A program made the position numbers and the translations under genes. From positions 48,661,850 through 48,725,849 of the forward strand of contig CM039183.1 of assembly GCA_008360975.2 (NCBI GenBank): 64,000 nucleotides of DNA. Reading direction: 5' to 3'. The number at the start of each line of letters is the position of its first letter. Positions within the stretch are counted from its first letter, which is position 1. This stretch comes from Lichenostomus cassidix. Lineage: Eukaryota; Chordata; Aves; Passeriformes; Meliphagidae. Shown piece by piece: positions 34,801 to 47,905 of the stretch. The notes under the pieces were generated by a model. That model was not told the DNA's origin and ran no database searches. It was given only the letters and a program-made list of their open reading frames with translations.

Positions 34801-37449
34801 TGTGATATTCTGAACAGCAAGTAGCTCTTCCACTTAATCTGATATGTGCTGTAATCTATTCAATTGTGTTACAGTGCTATGCTCCAGCCTCAGATTTTCT
34901 TACAGCCTCTACAGCTTTCCCAGTCTCTGATCCTTCCTGAGTGTTTATGTGAAGCCACTTGTGATTTCTCAAACAATGTGTCTCTGCAAAAAAATAAGCT
35001 CCAACTAATAAAAAAAAGTTCTACACTCTAAAAATAAAATGAAATTTTAAAAGGGCTATAGAAAACTGAGTCATTGACTGGCTCTGGATGATCTCCATGA
35101 AAGAGAGAACAATATTCAATTTGTCTAAAACCCCAAGTTCTTCTCAAAATGCACTATACAAAATTGTTCAGACACATAATGTAAATTAGAAAGCCACAAG
35201 CACAGTTCATACTTGAATGAAATTAATTCACACAGGATACAGCAACTATGGCATAACTACAGCACCACTCTTACTTTTTTTTATACTACCAAAGCCTTTA
35301 TTTCCTTTGAAGATGGGTTATTGTAAGGAATACAGTACTTTTTCCATCTCACGTAGAATTATTCTCCCCAGTCTCTCTATGTTGCACAGTGTATTAGCTG
35401 CAAATGATTAAAGCTGGCCTCCTGTCCCTTCGGGCACTTTCAGAGACTCTCAGTGTCTCCAATGGACTGAAGTTACCTAGCAGAAGACTCTGTGTATGGC
35501 CATAAAAGCACCCCATTTATCTTCAAAGAGAAAATCAAGAAGCTTTGTCAGATCTCTTGATTATTTTGGTTTCTCAGTAAAAGGGTTTGCTTATATTGAA
35601 ATAATTTTAAAAAAGAAAATAACCTCAAAGCAAAATACAAATATCTGGTATTATTATCCCTGCAGGATTGCTATCAGCTCCACATGGTCATTCTACCTAT
35701 GGTGTTCCTACCTGCTGAAATTTCATTAATCTCAAACCACTGATTCAAAGTAAGATCAGGATGTTTACAGTGACCTGGAAGTGTTACAGGGAGCTTGGAC
35801 AGTACCAGCTTTATTTTTCAGAACTTGCTCTTCCAGGAACAAAACCCCTGTTTTCTAGAAGTTTTATGGGGAAAAAAAAATATGCAAGCACCATAATTTG
35901 CTCTTTCTGATGCACCAGAAGAGAAACTAAGAGAACTGCACTTTGGCTACATGCCCAAGTGCTAGTGCAAGGAAAATACTGTTTAAAATGCATTTTTGTG
36001 CCATTGCTTCAGCAGAAAGGGGAAGCAGAAAAGGCATTCTTCTCATCACTGCATGTGAGGCTTTTCTGCTTCCCTGGTTTTGCAGCCTCAGGTCTGGCAC
36101 TGTGGGCTTCTCATTGTGAGAGTGGCAGGAAGGGACATGGAGGATTGCTGTCACCATCCATTTTTGAGTAAGAAGTAACAAAATGTTCCCACTCATTTTG
36201 AGAACTCGTGCTTCTATGTGACCATGCAGGAAATAAAAAGATGGTCCAAAATTTGCTTGAAACATATTAATTATATGCCAAGACTGGGAACTTCTCCCAT
36301 ATGTAATGTGAAATCTGAAGAACTGGAAGCAAAATTTGGCTTTGTCTGCCTTATTATTTGATCTGGCTGAATTTTTTTTCTATTCTAACAGTATTTTTGG
36401 TTCCATAGAAGGATCATTGTGATTAGCCTCTGAGAGACTTTGTTGACTCTCTGTTCCCTAGTTTGAAAAGAGAGATCTGAAACTGTTAAGGATATCTAGG
36501 GTTATTTTAGTCCAGTCCTTAATCCCCTTCACTAATTTATGGACCTTTCAAATATGCTGGTGATACCATTACCACCTAGTGATCCTGCTGGAGAGAAGAT
36601 GGAGCCTTTCTTGCCTTGAATACGTGCTTTCAAAAGGTATTATTTCAGGGCTCTGGATACTGAGTGTAGGAGCTTCCTGTCTTGTCAATTAGCACAAGGT
36701 GCTGACACCCTAGACAGGCATGAGATTTCCCCCTGCACATTCCTGTTTGGTGGCTTGGCTTGGTGACTTCAGATGGGCTCTCTGCCTTGAACACTGGTTG
36801 CCCTGGCACCTCATGAAACATCTGAATGTCCCTGTTCCTTCAGGAACAAATCTGGGCACCAAATCAGAGCCTGGAGTCCACGCTGGGGCTGGTGTCATGA
36901 ATGAATGTTTTAGGTCACTTTAAGAAGGGGCAGGGCGGCAGAGGGGAGGGTGGGGACGCACCAACACAATGGGCTCTTGCACTGAAGATGGTTATCAGAT
37001 TTTGCTTTGCTCTCACTGTTTTTTGCAAGATCGAGAAATATACATTTCAGAAATAATGAGAAAATGGTGAGAATCAACTGCATATAGAACTAGTAAAATG
37101 ATTTCAGGCTACAACTCCTCTATCTGGAAAAAGGAAGACAGGACAACCCTCAGAGAAGAGGGAGCTTCTAGACAGATAAAAAGAGCTATAATACATGCTT
37201 CTTTATGGAACGTACCTCTCTATATGATCTTCAGCCAGCATGTTGGTGATTACTGTGTGTGACTTTGGGCAGAGATGGTGGCTATTAAGAGCTGCCTTTA
37301 ATCTACTTCCCTTTCCAAAATCTTGCTGATGTGAGGACGTTTGTCACAGAATCCTCTCTGTGAAGGTAATAAAGAGAGAAATATCCTCTCCAAGGCTATT
37401 TTGAACCTAGGCACACTCATGCAATTAAAATACCTACCAACAGGAGCAA

Positions 37450-38018
37450 TGTGATTTAACCCCAGCACACTGGGGGGACTGACAGCAACTAAGTCCCACA
37501 CCACTGCTCACTCACTCCCCCTGCCCCCTCGGTGGGATGGGCAGGAAAATCAGGGGAAAAAAAGTAAAACTCCTGGGTTGAGAAAAGACAGTTTAATAAT
37601 TGAAACAAAGTAAAACATTATAATAATGATGATGATAATAATAGTAATAAGACCGAGAGATATAAATCCCAAGAAACATAACAGAGTTGTTCACCACCCA
37701 CCAGCCAATGACTTGCCTGTCTCCTAGCAGCAGTTGGTCCCTCCCAGCCAATTCCCCAGAGTTTTTACAGTGGCCATGATGTTCCTTGGCATGGAATACC
37801 CCTTTGGCCAGTGTCCTTCTGCTGTCCTGGCCATGCTTCCTGCCAGCTTCTTGTGCACTTCCTTAGTGGCAGACCATGGGAAACTGAGCAGTCCTCGAGT
37901 TAGAATAGCAACTGCTCAGCAACTTCAGTGTGTTATCAGCAGTCTCATCCTCCTAAATCCAAAACACAGCACTGTACCAGTACCTAGGAAGAAAATTATT
38001 CCAGCTGAAAACAGGACA
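37450..38018 (-). mobile_element. Solo LTR of an avian endogenous retrovirus
   Basis: Read on the - strand the element begins TGTCCTGTTTTCAGCTGGAA, passes CTTCCTAGGTACTGGTACAG, TGTTTTGGATTTAGGA, GATAACACAC, GTGCACAAGAAGCTGGCAGG, ACTGGCCAAAGGGGTATTCC and a TTATTATTAT stretch with ATTAAAC, and ends CCCAGTGTGCTGGGGTTAAATCACA. TG...CA termini, the length of about 570 bp and this order of motifs match an LTR family I recall as abundant in songbird genomes (ERVL/ERVK-type). I do not assign a library name. No retroviral coding region flanks it, so it is a recombined solo LTR. No clear target-site duplication is visible, consistent with age. Confidence 0.85.
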
Positions 38019-38205
38019 GGGAGACTATATTTTATTTAATATAAAGTATGCACAGCAGAGCTGTCTGGTGCTGTATTTAAGAACTCTTAAAGGCTGAAAA
38101 GTTAAAAGTTACAGGAGTCCACATAACTGAGAAAGTGGCCGGGAAAGAATCATGTCTTTGTCTTTCTCCTTCACTTCTGCCTTGCAGAACAGCCAGGCCC
38201 GCCAC

Positions 38206-38223
38206 GACCGCCAGGGGGCGCCA
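38206..38223 (+). promoter_or_regulatory. Near-consensus CTCF binding motif
   Basis: GACCGCCAGGGGGCGCCA matches the core of the CTCF motif (CC-NNCCAGGGGGCGC form) at essentially every informative position, in forward orientation on the + strand. It is an island of GC in AT-rich intergenic DNA, 18 kb beyond the SLC35D3 coding end and about 11 kb from the 3' end of IL20RA, a plausible place for an insulator or loop anchor. Motif recognition is direct; binding is inferred. Confidence 0.65.
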
Positions 38224-41200
38224 AGCCCCACCTTATAAGAAGGAAATTGGAAAAATAGGGAAACTTGGTGAGTGAGAAGTTCGGAAGAAAAGACCATCTT
38301 GTGCCAAAGAGTTGTCAAAGCCAAATGTTCTAGACAGGCACTGGAGGCTGTGGTTATTTGACACTGACAGGGCATCCTAAGCAAGCTAGATATGAATTTT
38401 GGGTACATGCTAAAATATCACCATCACTTTTCAAAATTTGATCGAGGATAACATTCTCCACACCAAGTACTTTAAGGAAGCAAAAATACATAGAATCCTT
38501 TTTAAAGAGAGAAATACAAAGGAAGCTCCACGTCCTTTCCCACCCAGCTTTAGGAGCTGGGCAAGCACAGCCCTGCAGGAGCACCAACAGGCCTTCCTGT
38601 GTGTCCTGGCAGAGGAGTGGATGAGGCAAATGGGCTCCAGGAGTTTGATGGGTTAAGTGCCCTGATCTGCTCCTAAACAACTGGCACACCAAAGTACTGA
38701 AATGGAAAAAGCTGTCCCCCTGTCCCCCCACCTATAAGCTTGCCAGCAGCTTGATGCTAGTTGGAAGAAGCTGCAATGTGCTAGTTACCTGCTCTGGGTT
38801 TATGCAGTAGCCTCAGATATGTATCACATTCATGCTCCTTCAGAACAGCCTATCTGGATTAGCCTTCTAAAATTATGTTGTTAGTATTGTTGTATTATGT
38901 TATATATTGTAATGTATTCATCTGGGTCGGTTTATTCACCTGCTTGGTTTTATATATTGAAATAACACATGGATTTCACCCACTGCAAGTTTTTGCCTCT
39001 GTAGATATGCTCCTTATAGACCAGAAGGTTCATGTTGAATCTGCCATTGCCATTTTTGTTCCTTTTGTATTACTGACAAGCTGCAGAGGAAATAAGGTGG
39101 GTTTGAACTGTGCTCCGAAACTCTTACAACCTAGACAAATAACACAGAAACAGAGTAGCTGAGAGAAAAGGGAGTGAACAGTAGGGTTCAGCATCAGTCA
39201 GAGTAACCAAATTCTCAGTCATCTGCTCTCCTTGAAACTGTGACTGGCAACTATCTGGCTCTCTACTTCCTCTTGCACTGCTGACAAAACCTTTAAAATA
39301 TTAAAAAGATAAAGCAGATTTAGTCTATCCATTTAGTCCATCTGTTTAGTGATTTGAATTTCCTATTCTGTTTGTGAAGATTTTCATATTCAGTGAGCAA
39401 CTTCCTTTGGTTGGCTTCCCACTGCATGGGAAGTCTCAAACATCCTTGGTTTCTTTAAGGCAGAAATGGCCTGGGTTCCAATCCCTCTCTCTGAGAAAGT
39501 GAGAGCTTTGGAAAGTTAGGGACTTCTTGTCTTGGGATGTTGATGAACCTGCAGATAGAATCTCAGGTGCTGCCCTGGCCTCACCACACAGTACTGGGAC
39601 ACTGCTTCTGCCAAGCAGTTTTTATGGTGTAGAGAATGAATCAGTGGATTTCCCCTGTAGCTCCTGGTGTTAACTATGAGAAGATGCAATTTGTCTTGGC
39701 AGCCAAAATGCTCCTGTTTCCTTCAGTGAATGAAAACTGCCTGAGGCAGAAACTGAGTCCCTGCATGTATTGCACCAGGCAGACCAAAGCTGACAGAGGT
39801 TTGGGGAGCTTTCTAAATACTAAACATGGAGTAATAGAGGTAGAAATAGAAAACAGGAAGAAAAAGATTGGTTTGCCTGAAGTCCTAGTGAAGTCTGTTG
39901 CAAGCCTAAGGATTAAATGCTAAATCCCTGTCCTGAATTTGAACTGTTAAGAGTTTTCCATCCCTAATTGAAGCTGTATGTTGCTATTTCTACTGAGCTT
40001 GTTGCCATGAGATTTCTATTTTTAATAGACAATGTCTACACTATCTATTTCAGGTGCTCAGTTTAAACTGAATTTCAACTATGTACACTGACTTTTGATT
40101 CTTTGCTACTAGGAGGACTGGAGAATGCAGTGGGTCCTGGAGTAACGAGATACCCTTGGTGACACTGTTAGGACAAGGTGTTTCCCAGCTAACTCATTGC
40201 AGGGTCTCATGTGCTCCCTTGCCGAAGACACAAAAACAAGTAGTAATCAAATCAGACTGAAAGTAATCTTAGCCATCTGCCCTGTGTCATGGTGGCCAGA
40301 AGTTAGAAGATAAGCAAATTTAGAAACCTAGTCTCAATAACATTGCTTGGTTTGGTCTCTATTTGTATTTCCCGGGAACTCTGATGGCCTCACTATAGCA
40401 GATAGCTTTCAAATAAATGTTAACAAAGTTATGAGGAACAGATCTGCCTTCTTACTAATGAAAAACAGAACAGTAAAAAGCTAGGGAAAACAAGCCACAA
40501 CTGGTCCACTGACTTAATGGATTTTGATTATTGCTATTTACTGGAATATTTGGCATTATATCAGCCATGAGCAAAATGCTAATTTTTAACTGAGCCAGTA
40601 GTAACATGATCACTGCACAAACTACAAAGGATAGGTGGGATGGTTTTCTTTTACAGGATGGACCTCAAAACAATCACAGTTATATCAAAGAAACCTAGTA
40701 ATGAGAGACTCTGCATTGCTGAATGCCACAGAAATATCAGGAAATTATCAATTGTTAGAGAGTGCTCCAGACATTCAGAAAAAAATCTTCAGTTCCTATA
40801 TATTATCTGCATTGTATCAAATGTAGCACTGATCCCTCACCCCTGGGAGAAGGTGGAATTTCTATTCCAAATGCTCCAATCCTTGGCAGGAGTGTCCAGT
40901 GCTCAGTGCAATCACAGGATTTTGGGTGCTGACCACCCTGTTTTTCAGACTGTGGCAGAAGCCATGGATTTCTCTCTCTGACATTTTTCATGTGGTGTTG
41001 AGAAGGAAGCTGGCAATTTGGCAATGGCTTCTTTTAAATGTCATACATGCTCAGGTGGCCAGGTTGCACAATGGATTTCAGAGAAGCACTAAAGTGTCAA
41101 GATAATGCCAAGATTTCATTTGAAGTTAACTAGGAAACGAAAACTGGTGTTAACCTTAAAAGACTCGAGGAAACAGAGCCTGGCACAAGCAGCAGGATAA

Positions 41201-44200
41201 AACATCTGCCCCAGTAAGGTACCACTGCCAGGAGAATGGCAAAAATAGAGCATGTAGCATCGAGAACTAAGGCCAGCTGCAACTTAATATTGCACAGCAT
41301 TCTGCTGTAGAAGAAGGTTGTGAGTTGACTACTCTATGTCATTAATCTTGCTCAGCTTATTTCTATTAGTGGCATTGATTTAACCTTGGAGAACAGGGGT
41401 ACTTTCTGCTCCATAAGCATAGTCTGTAATTTGAATATGAAGAGGATTTGAGAAGCATGTTTAGATTGAACTTGTGTTGCTCATGGAAAGGTTTATATTA
41501 AAGATAATGGCATAAGTGGTGTAGAACTGGTCCCTCCTGAGAGACTTGTCTATAAGAAATTTATAAGTTGGCATAATGGAAGCAAGAGCCTTTTCTCTTT
41601 GCCACACAGATCAATTGTGTTTACTAATTGGGTAAAAGGTGATAGTCTTGACACACCTGTGTGTTGGACCAGAATGTGTTTACAGAGACCTGGGACTCCT
41701 TTGGCAAGAGCTGCAAGGCTGGGTAGTTCTGACATCTGTGGTTTTGATGATCTAGAATTACAATTGTCCCAAAAGATAAAAATCGTGATTAAATATTTGT
41801 GATTGGCAATGAGAAATTATGGATGCAGCAAATACAGGAAAGGCATAAATGAAATTAATGTTTAACTACTGATAAAAGGTACACAAAAGTATTGCAAACT
41901 AGCCATCAAGAGATGAATGCAGTAGATAATTTGGAAGGTTTTTAAAGTTCATGCACATATTCATGTATTATAAGCCACAAGACCAGTTTGTTGACAAACC
42001 TTTGCTTACTTGGTTGTGGAGGAATATACAGACCAGTTCACTGCTAGTTTCAGAGGCTCAGCAGAGCAGGTGACATTGCTGCAGGACCATAGCAGTTGCA
42101 AAAAAGTCTCTTTGCAAGCAGGAGACTGAGAAAAAGGAGCAGAAGTCAGATTTCCTATCAATAACCCCGTTTTTCCCAAGAAGTATCTTTGCTTACAATA
42201 CTTACAGAAAGAGTTTGAGTGTCAGCTTCAGGCAAAGGCTAAACCTGTAGCTGTAATTAATTTGGAGCCTTTTGCCAAATGCTGTCATTACAGCATGATG
42301 AGGTTTCGAGTAGGTCCATGCTGGGATGTAGGCATTCCTATTTCCAGTAGGCAGCAAATTCCCAGCAAAAAGAAGAGGGTAAAAAACTCCTGTTGTTGCT
42401 CTGGGGCAGGCACAGGGCCTCTCTGCTTATCTTTAGCATCGTTAAGCTCCTGATTCAGTAGAACAGAAGACAACCCTTAAACAGCTTTCACTATTTTCTT
42501 TGCTCTTTGGCAATGCACCCTGTTTTTACTGCAACCAGCTGCACTGCCTGACATTAATTTTGCTGGCTATCTGTTGACAATTGCTGACAATCCCTTTCTG
42601 ACTGGTAACTGCTGCCTTACTGCCAGACTGCTTTTTGGATACAGATTTAAAATGTGAGCCCCAGGGAGACTGGTGTAGGAGGAAAGAGAGAATATCATTG
42701 AGAAGCAGAACAGACTGTTACCCATGTTTTCCCACAGCTAAGAAGTATGGAGGGGTTTAAAATTCCTGGTTGATAATGAAAACTCTGTGAAGGTTTCTAA
42801 ACTTTGTATTATATCCTCATATAAGAATATAATTCACATCCTGGGTAAATAATAAACATTTGTTTCCAGCAGTCTGCAAGCTATGCAAGATCAATCTTGC
42901 ATGCCAGGGAAAAGTCTACACCAAGAGTTTTTAGGATTTCTCTTTAAAACCTATTTAATACTAAGGATTAAATACCTTTTTTTAGGATGCATATAATATG
43001 TGGTAACTGCTTAAAGAATAAAAGGTCTCTGTGACCACATAGGAAAACTTAAACACATTCAGTTCAGGAGAATTATTTTGGGGTGTTTGTGTAAGTCAGT
43101 TTAGAAGGAGACAAATAGAACACACTGTGTTTGTAAGTCCAGTGGGAGAACAGTAAACAAGTCTCTAAATTACGTTACACAGGCTGAGTCCCTCTGATCT
43201 CTTTGTGGATGTGCTGGTGTTTGCATTACAAGGAGCAAGGGATAATCTAAAGAACATTATTTTCCCAGAGACAGGGTGAGAAATGGATACACAAATATAT
43301 TCTAACAAATATTTATTTTGCACAGAGGATAATTAAGCAAACTCAGAAACACATAAAACCATTTTACAACAGAGTATTGGTGAAAGAAGTTTTGAGAGTT
43401 TGCAGAGCAGAGCTCGTTCAGGAGGAGCATTGGGCTGAGAGTGAAATGACTATTCAAAACTTAAAAGATCAGAAGCCTGCAAGGTGCACAGGTAGGGAAA
43501 GGCATGACTGAGAAACCTGAACACTGGTGGAGAGGGCCCTATCTCAGCTCAGGAAAGGAGTTTGCAAGAGCAGAACCACTTCCCTGAACCCATGCCTCAT
43601 CTGAGGCCAAGAGCAAAGAAGTGGCATAGAAAAAGTCTCACCAACATGCCCTGGGATTTGTTTATTTTTTTTGCTGTTTGGGTTGATGAAATTTGCTGTA
43701 TAAAACAGGAGCACTTCATTTGATTTTCATCCTGTGCCCTGACAAGGTTGATTGTATTTAAACCACTCCAACTGATGTTTCTCTATTTTTTAAAAATTTA
43801 ATTCCTAAAGACTGTCGTCTCTTCCCAAACTATCTACTCCACTGGTCCAGTGTCCTCTTGGAAGAAAGAAGTGTTACAAAATAAACTAGCAAACAAACCA
43901 CATCCAACAAAACAACTTTAATGTCAACATTAATGAGGCTGTGGAACAGAATGGGAGAGCATAGGGGCAATTTGGATCTCACCCCACTCAGCACAGGAGA
44001 GATGAAGATGGCTGCCTGGCATGACTTATCTTTTCTTCCCTAGAGAATGGTTTACTTAGATGCTTTTGGCTGACTTTGCCCTGAGGGTTGGGTTTGTCAG
44101 ACTTCTGGACTTCTTGTTGGTCAGGACTCTTCAGCTGATTTACATACTAGACTTTCCCCTTAAAATGTAATCATTTTAATTTAAACTAAACTGGGGATGT

Positions 44201-44334
44201 GTATAGCCTTGAACACCTGACAGCTTGGAGTAATCTGCACTATGGAGACATACTGCTGAGGGGAGTTGTGACTTCAGCAGTTAATGCATTGGGGAAGGGT
44301 TATCTGTGTTTTGTTGTCTCCTGTCCTGCACACT

Positions 44335-44470
44335 GCACTTACTATGTGATGGTTTTCAATCCGTTTAAGCCTTTCCGTGTATCAGTTGCCCTGTCTGTAA
44401 AACTGGGATAACAACTTCTCTTTCTTTATGTTTAATTACTATAAAAATCTTGAAAGGCTTGAAATAAAAA
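44335..44470 (+). mobile_element. MIR SINE relic
   Basis: The order CACTTACTATGTGA...TTTAAGCC...CGTGTATCAGTTGCCCTGTC...TGTAAAACTGGGATAACAAC...TTAATTACTATAAAAATC...AAAGGCTT parallels the 3' half of the MIR consensus (CACTTACTAGCTGTGTGA, CTCAGTTTCCCCATCTGTAA, AATGGGGATAATAAT and the GGATTAAATGAG segment). MIRs predate the split of mammals and sauropsids, so this copy is very old; survival at this match may mean it is retained for a regulatory role. Confidence 0.7.
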
Positions 44471-47400
44471 CCAAGGCAAAATGATACACAAAAGATACAC
44501 TGCAGTGCTGAAAATTCTTATATATTTTGATCTCTTTCTGTCACATTGGAAGGCGCCTGACATTTTTCAGAGTTCCCCGCTGTTTTCAGTAGGGGATCTT
44601 GCTGAACATTTTGCCCCACTCCCAATGACATGATCATCGAGAATTTAGAAAACCAAAGCAATTTGCTGCCCTTCTGCTGGGCCACACTGCTGTCAGCTTG
44701 CTGCCTTACTTTGGACATCTGTAAGTTTTCTTAATGGCAGTTTTTGGATGGCAGAGCTGATGATGTGTGTTTAGAGCATACGCTGCTGCTGCTGCTAAAG
44801 CAAAGTACCTGGGAGAGTTACTGGGAAATGAGAATGTTCTGGTGCCATGGGAGTCGCTACAGCAATTTTGGGTGCTAGCAGAAAGTATTTGCTGAAACTG
44901 CTGCCAGAGGTGAGCAGCAGTGCTAGATTTCTACTTGGATGAATAACTCTTTGTAACTTTGACAAGGTAACAAGTAACGTGTGAGAGGTCCAGGAGGTCA
45001 CCTTGCAATGATACAGATTTTGGACAATTCCCTTTCTGCAGGTCTCTCATCCTGCAGAGACCATACAGTGTTGTGAACAGCAGTGGCAAGAAAGATGCCT
45101 TCAAAGCAGGGACAGTGTGATTGAAAAATGTTGTAATGCAGGATATTGCTCCTCTGGCAGAATAGAAGCAAAAGCAGAGAGCTGAAGCAGCACTACTGGA
45201 ATGTGTGTGTCTTCCCTCAGGAAGTGAGGATTTTCATAGCTGTGTGATGCTAAATAGCAAGTCCTCTTAAAACCTTAGGCCAGAAAAATCTGTCTTAGCT
45301 AAACTGATTCTGGAGGTATTAGAAAACAGAAGTACTTTTTGTTTTGTTCCTTTTTTTTTGTACCAGGAAAAGATGGTGAAAACTATGGGGGCCAGCTTAG
45401 TGTTACTGCCAGTACAAATTAACAAAAATCTTGATGGTTTCTAAGAGGTGGCACTAAGCATGAAAATTACTTCCTGCACTTACTGCTACGTGCTCCGAGG
45501 CTGACGAAGCTTGAAACCTACATGAAAAACCAAGGCAGAAAAACCGGGTTGACATGTTGCTGTGTCTTCCTTTTAATGAGAACTTTGGTATTTTGTATGG
45601 ACAACATGAGACGGCTGAATAGGTTTAAATCTTTGACTTTGCAAGAATGAATCACAGCAGACATAAAAGCTGCAACTGTTCAAAAATATGGTGCTTGGAG
45701 TAACAGTTTATTTTAACTCCACTGTATAGATAAGCAAATATTTCTTATTTAAAGAAGGAAAAAAGGGATTAATCAAATTTTAAGACATGACATCGTATGA
45801 ACATCACTGTACCATTTAGCATATTCCAGGCAAGAAATGTCTCCCACCTGTTAGTATTAGTGTTAAAGAACAACACGCTTATTTGAAAGACCTACAGGCG
45901 TTAGAGAAATTTCACAGGCCTTGGTAATAGTCAATTGTCCATATTTTAAAACATTCAAACGATGTTGCTCTTCTGTTTCAAATTTCACTTGTTTCACATC
46001 CCAGTCATTTTGTCTGGTTAAGCCTGTGTGTTTGCAGGTTAGACCATATGGAAGTAATTCATTACTTATTTTCCTTTTGATATGCTTCGATAGATTTTGT
46101 CATTCAGAAATTCAGGAATTCACTCAATTGTAGGAAAGTGCTAAAGCATAGCTTAAAACTTTAACTTGAAATCAGCAGAAATTGAGCATGTTTCTGTGTA
46201 TTTGTTAGTAATGTAATTTGGAGCATTTCTTTGCTCAGGATGTTTTCATATTGTGCAATTTCTAGACACTGAGAATGTTTCTCAGGGCTTTTGCTGGTCC
46301 TTCCCTACCAGGAAGTAGGACTTCCCTCCTAGGAAGAGCTGTGCTGAGTAATAGTGTTAGCTACTCTTTCCAGACTCCACCTCTGGAGCCCTCTTGACTG
46401 TTTCCCTATCCTTCATGTTTCAGCTTATCTTGAATCATGTGCTAGGGAGTTATCATGGATCCCTCACCTGGCTAACCTCATGCCTGCTGGGTGGGCACTT
46501 TGCAGTCCTTATCACACCAGACATGTGACTCATCCTGCATGTTTCCCTCGTGTATCTGGACTTTTCCATCTGGTCATTCTCATCCTGCAGCAGCTTCTCC
46601 AGGGCTGCTCTACATCAGATCACAGGTATCTTGCACTCAGCTCTCGACTTCAGTCTCTCCTTCAACACCCTGTCACTCTGTCTAAGCAGAGGCAGCAAAA
46701 CCACACTTACAATTACAATTACTTTCCAAAACGATGTGTGCCCACACCTAGTTATCAGTTTCATCTCCATTAGATCTCATTTTGATAGCTAGGTTTCCTG
46801 TTTTTCAGGCTCTGAAGTGCTTTGCTTTGGCCTTTTATAGTAGCATTCACCATTCATCTTCAGGACTTACATTGTAAACTGGAGGCAGTTATTCCAGTAG
46901 TAGTCACATCAGGTCTGTAAACACAGATAAAGGTCTGGTTTTATTGCCATAATGATCAAGAAATATACATCCTATTGTCCTCAACAAATCGCTTCTTCAT
47001 TCTATTAATATTCCATATAATTTTCAAAATCACTGAAATCACTGGCTCCAGGTAACCTTGTGTTTGAGTATAATCTGTAGTCTAGGTGTGTGATTCTAGA
47101 AATATGACCTTGCTTTTGGCTGCATTAAGTCTACTAAATGTGGCTAACCAAAGTTTAATAAAGTCCAGTAAGAGTAGGAACATGTCAGCTCTCCTATTGC
47201 TTGGCTCTTCCCTCTACTATTTTACAAATTTACATGGCAGTATTTTGCTCCTTGCTGACTGTTTGGTTTGCTGAAGGTACCATGTCTGATCAGTTTCATT
47301 TGATTAACATAATTAGAAGATTTTAAGAAAAACTTGAGTAACTCTGAGGATATTAAAAAGGCCATCAACAATTTACTGGTATTATACTGATGGAAATTGG

Positions 47401-47839
47401 CACTGTTATTTCTGCTTCATCAATTTCAGAACTTGACTAGCTAACCTGAAAAATTCTTTTGCATATAAAAGAAAGTTCTTATCTTCTTTAACATCTTTTC
47501 CACCAGTGCTTTCTTCCTTTTTTTTTCTGTGATCATTCTGAGAACACTTTCAAAGTGTATCTTATAAATATGAAGGACTGTTTGCATAATCTAGTATCAG
47601 TTCTGAATTTAATGCAAATTCTGATCAAAAGGAAGCAACACTGAAAGTGCTGCAAACTTCTATCACAAATATTTTGGTCCAAAAATTAACCACTATTCCT
47701 AAGCATGAATTTGTGATGAAAATTATTGCAAGAACCTCAGCATGTTGTACCTTAAACACAAGTACTGTTAACTAGGAAGGTGATGCCTTTCCAAGTACAT
47801 GCGGAAATAAATGCTATACAACCTAATTGTTACTGAAAA

Positions 47840-47905
47840 GTAAAAAAAAACCAAAAAAGCCCCAAACCAAACCAACCAAAAAACAAACAGCCAAAACAAA
47901 ACAGG
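47840..47905. repeat. A/C-rich low-complexity tract (AAACCAAACC type)
   Basis: A-runs separated by CC or C, such as AAACCAAACCAACC. No tandem period is strict. It is the complement in style of the T/G tracts at 26010 and 28835. Confidence 0.75.

Larger units (their letters stand above)
22151..37449. other. Gene-poor spacer (first part); no gene recognised
   Basis: About 15 kb of AT-rich DNA in which I can support no gene. The longest open frames (108 codons at 22177, 174 at 27401, 133 on the - strand at 31599, 144 at 34379) have no known motif, no splice logic and no conserved look. Simple-sequence tracts at 26010-26065 and 28835-28892 and a 16-bp tandem duplication at 28689-28720 are the only repeats I can name. 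In human the equivalent interval holds the lncRNA NHEG1, but nothing here lets me place a counterpart. Confidence 0.55.
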
